This document shows positions 22,847-25,211 of a DNA stretch of 25,211 nucleotides, piece by piece (position 1 is the stretch's first letter; each line of letters opens with the position of its first letter). The translations under genes and the position numbers were made by a program. The stretch spans positions 1 to 25,211 of the forward strand of contig CBDUQI010000070.1 of the NCBI GenBank assembly GCA_965369325.1. Direction: 5' to 3'. The notes below the pieces were generated by a model that worked only from the letters and a program-made list of their open reading frames with translations, did no database searches and was not told where the DNA came from. The DNA is from CBDUQI01 sp965369325 (lineage in GTDB: Bacteria > Pseudomonadota > Gammaproteobacteria > Steroidobacterales > JBCBZW01).

Positions 22847-23860
22847 ATGAGCGGCAGGCACACACGGCGCGCGCAGGTGGTCCTGGCACCGTTCATCAGT
22901 CGCTCCGGGTCGACCTTTTTGTTCAATCAACTCAGTGCCCATCCGGAGATTTGCGTCTGCCCGGAGGCGGAAGCCTTAATTGAGGATATTGTGCTGGCGG
23001 AGCCGAGTGAGCTGGGGCCACCGCGCACCGGCCTGTTGGCACGGATTGGGACCAGTGTCCGTGATGATCACAAGCTGAAGCATTGGGGGCTGGATGTCGA
23101 GGCGATATCGGCGCCCCTGCGCGCGGCACCGGGCCGGCTGGACATTTTGCAGGTAGTGCTCGAAGCCTATCGTGATCGCACCAAACCGGCCGCCCGCGTC
23201 TTGTTGTTTAAGGGGCCGCAGGCGCTGTTCGCCGCATTCGAAGGTGGCGCGCGGTTTGCCGATGGGACACAGCCATTGCTGCTCGGCATCGTGCGAGACG
23301 GACGTGCGTGCTACGCCTCGCAAAAACGTGCGATCCGGCCCAAGACCGGTACACCCATGCAGGTAAGTCCGTTGCAAATGGCGACCTTGTGGCAACGGTA
23401 TTTGGTGCGGCTGCATCAGGTGTTGGCCGCTGACCAGGCCCCATCGCATTACCTTGTGCAATACGAATCGCTGATTCAGACACCCGTCAAGACGCTGAGC
23501 GAGGTGCTCAACTTTCTAGGCGTGGATGCCGGCGTGGAGTATCTGGCGGATGGCACCCAGGACCTACTCGCGCGCATCCCGGTGGACCAACAACACTTAC
23601 ACCCGCGGGTTGGAGGGAAGGCCGATATGTCACGGTTGACGTCGTGGCAAACGAATTTATCCGCGCTGGAGATCCGGTTGTTCGAAGATGTCGCTGGGGA
23701 GCAACTTGCGCAACACGGTTATGCGGCCCTTACACCTCGGGTCAGTTGGTTGCGTCGCAGATTGGGGCGCCTGTATTACTTTTTCCGCTTGCGGGTGCAC
23801 CGATGGCGTTCGGCCAGCGCGCGGGTGGATCGTGGCCGTCTTGAGCGCAACACGCTTTAG
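22847..23860 (+). CDS. PAPS-dependent sulfotransferase family protein
   Basis: The 337-aa protein has the two PAPS-binding signatures of the sulfotransferase fold: a 5'-phosphosulfate loop SRSGSTFLFNQL (18-29) near the N-terminus and a 3'-phosphate motif LLLGIVRDGRACYASQ (Arg150, with Arg153) in the middle, followed by YLVQYESLIQTP. It probably sulfates a sugar hydroxyl of the polysaccharide or its lipid-linked repeat in the cytoplasm; the acceptor is inferred from position between fcl and the flippase. The C-terminal about 35 residues are strongly basic with aromatic residues (LRRRLGRLYYFFRLRVHRW), which could hold it at the membrane. Its stop abuts the flippase ATG directly (TAGATG). Other acceptors, such as lipid or protein, remain possible. 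Confidence 0.85.
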   Translation: MSGRHTRRAQVVLAPFISRSGSTFLFNQLSAHPEICVCPEAEALIEDIVLAEPSELGPPRTGLLARIGTSVRDDHKLKHWGLDVEAISAPLRAAPGRLDILQVVLEAYRDRTKPAARVLLFKGPQALFAAFEGGARFADGTQPLLLGIVRDGRACYASQKRAIRPKTGTPMQVSPLQMATLWQRYLVRLHQVLAADQAPSHYLVQYESLIQTPVKTLSEVLNFLGVDAGVEYLADGTQDLLARIPVDQQHLHPRVGGKADMSRLTSWQTNLSALEIRLFEDVAGEQLAQHGYAALTPRVSWLRRRLGRLYYFFRLRVHRWRSASARVDRGRLERNTL

Positions 23861-25186
23861 ATGAGTGCGAAGAAAAAGAACCTTTCTGAAGCGTTTCGCG
23901 CTGGTGGCCTGCTGCACAGCGTGGGTACATTGTTAAGCGGTTCTGCTGGGGCCAAGGTGATCGGCATTTTTTTGATGCCGGTGGTGTCACGCCTGTTCAC
24001 GCCGTCGGACTTTGGCGTTGCGGTGTTTTTCGTCCAGGTTGCCACCGTGATTGCCACTGTTTGCACGCTGGCCTATGCGCAGTCAATCGTATTGGCAGAA
24101 AAACTTGAGCAGGCCCAAACGCTCACGCGCCTGTCGTTCCTGATTTTGGCTGCGTTTTGTGGGCTGCTGGCATTACCCGTTACGCTCTACCAATTGGGTG
24201 GGTGGGAGCTGGCACCGCTGGAGCGGTTGGGCGGCTGGTTGTGGTGTCTGCCGGTAGCCGTCGCGTTGATGGGCACGTTTCATATTGTTCGTGCCCAGTC
24301 GGTGTGGATGAAGCGTTACCCCAGTATGGCTCGTGCGGAGGTGGCGCATGCGCTGACCCTGGGTTTTGGCCGCGTGGGGGCCGGGCTTGCGCAGGGCACC
24401 AGTGTAGTGGGGTTGATCGGGCCGTTTCTGGCGGCGCGGGTACTGCGAGTGGCAATGCTTTGGTCGGCCACGGCCAGTCTGCGTGATCGTAACCGCAGCT
24501 ACTCATCCGGGCAATTGCGCGAGGCAGCGCACGAACATCGCCAGTTTCCGTTGTTTTCTGCCCCAACCGCGTTGGTCCGTAACGTGTCGGATAATCTGCC
24601 GTTGTTTTTTATGATGGCCGTGTTCTCACCGGCTGTGATGGGTGTGTACGCGCTGGCGCAGCGCCTGGTGCATACCCCGATTGCACTGGTACAGCAATCG
24701 ATGCGTCAAGTGTTTACCAAACACGCGGCCGAGAAGGTAAACGCAAGCAAACCCGTGCTCGGCTCGCTGCTGCGTGCGTTGGCAATCCTGGCGGCTTTGG
24801 GTGTGCCGATATTCCTCACGCTTTTTCTGCTGGGCGAGCCTATTTTTAGGCTGGTGCTGGGCGAGCCCTGGGCGTTGGGTGGGCGTTACGCGGGCATTGT
24901 GGCGCCCTGGTGGTTTACCAGTTTTGTGGTGGCGCCGGCGACGGCTACTTACATCGTGCTCAAGCGGCAATCGGAATTGCTGCGGTTTCATTTGCTACTG
25001 GCAGTCGCACGGGTAGCGGTGCTGGCGTGGGCGTGGCGCGGCGGTTGGTCAATCGAGGCGGTATTGTGGGCGGTGACCGTGGTCTCCGGTGCGAGTAATC
25101 TTGCGATCATCGCGCGCGCGCTGGTGCTGGCTCGGCGGCAGTCTCGGTCGGACCTGCCATCCAACCCACCGCCTGCAACCACTTGA
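23861..25186 (+). CDS. Wzx-type oligosaccharide flippase
   Basis: A 441-aa, highly hydrophobic protein with about 12 predicted helices, of the polysaccharide biosynthesis/MATE-like (MOP) superfamily. The N-terminus AFRAGGLLHSVGTLLSGSAGAKVIGIFLMPVVSR is typical of Wzx flippases, which move undecaprenyl-PP-linked repeat units across the inner membrane. It directly follows the sulfotransferase stop without a gap, so the two are probably translationally coupled. A Wzy polymerase is expected further downstream but is not in the window. Confidence 0.92.
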   Translation: MSAKKKNLSEAFRAGGLLHSVGTLLSGSAGAKVIGIFLMPVVSRLFTPSDFGVAVFFVQVATVIATVCTLAYAQSIVLAEKLEQAQTLTRLSFLILAAFCGLLALPVTLYQLGGWELAPLERLGGWLWCLPVAVALMGTFHIVRAQSVWMKRYPSMARAEVAHALTLGFGRVGAGLAQGTSVVGLIGPFLAARVLRVAMLWSATASLRDRNRSYSSGQLREAAHEHRQFPLFSAPTALVRNVSDNLPLFFMMAVFSPAVMGVYALAQRLVHTPIALVQQSMRQVFTKHAAEKVNASKPVLGSLLRALAILAALGVPIFLTLFLLGEPIFRLVLGEPWALGGRYAGIVAPWWFTSFVVAPATATYIVLKRQSELLRFHLLLAVARVAVLAWAWRGGWSIEAVLWAVTVVSGASNLAIIARALVLARRQSRSDLPSNPPPATT

Positions 25187-25211
25187 GTTGGCATTGTGAG
25201 TGATATGATCC

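Noticed and set aside
25187..25211. Possible start of a next gene (GTG 25196 or ATG 25205)
   Set aside because: Only five codons or fewer are visible, too little to support a call.
1..25211. CRISPR arrays, insertion sequences, prophage or toxin-antitoxin genes
   Set aside because: No regularly spaced repeats, transposase/integrase motifs or terminal inverted repeats were seen.

Overview
The window comes from a GC-rich gammaproteobacterium. The block trxB / aat on one strand and ftsK-lolA-rarA-crcB-serS on the other is a conserved gammaproteobacterial neighbourhood, seen for example in Pseudomonas and Chromatiales-like lineages. A genus cannot be named from the sequence alone.

Left part (1-6238, all minus strand): a large secreted protein (start 3122) runs off the left edge. 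It strings together three alpha/beta-hydrolase domains and a pair of EF-hand calcium loops. Upstream lie aat (N-end-rule leucyl/phenylalanyl transferase), a FemAB/GNAT-like DUF482 protein, and trxB (thioredoxin reductase). The last three look like one operon read leftwards from trxB.

Middle part (6239-13588): a divergent intergenic region separates trxB from ftsK (DNA translocase), lolA (lipoprotein carrier), rarA (fork-repair ATPase), crcB (fluoride channel) and serS, all on plus. serS converges on a Bax-inhibitor-1/YccA-type membrane protein (minus) across a stem-loop terminator. A tRNA-Ser(UGA) follows.

Right part (13589-25211): after about 440 bp without a gene, a long plus-strand exopolysaccharide operon begins and continues beyond the window. 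In order: short Wza-like export protein, outer-membrane beta-barrel, three-TM polysaccharide co-polymerase, separate BY-type tyrosine kinase, exosortase-locus-type AAA ATPase, TIGR03790-like secreted protein, gmd and fcl (GDP-mannose to GDP-L-fucose), a PAPS sulfotransferase and a Wzx-type flippase. The set predicts a Wzx/Wzy-dependent, fucose-containing and possibly sulfated polysaccharide tied to an exosortase (PEP-CTERM/XrtA) type locus. No exosortase, polymerase or glycosyltransferase is in view, so these should lie further right. The last 25 bases after the flippase may hold the start of the next gene (GTG at 25196 or ATG at 25205), but too little is present to call it.

The most unusual objects are the three-headed hydrolase, whose three nucleophile elbows carry Ser, Cys and Tyr, and the exosortase-type/sulfated-fucose polysaccharide locus.
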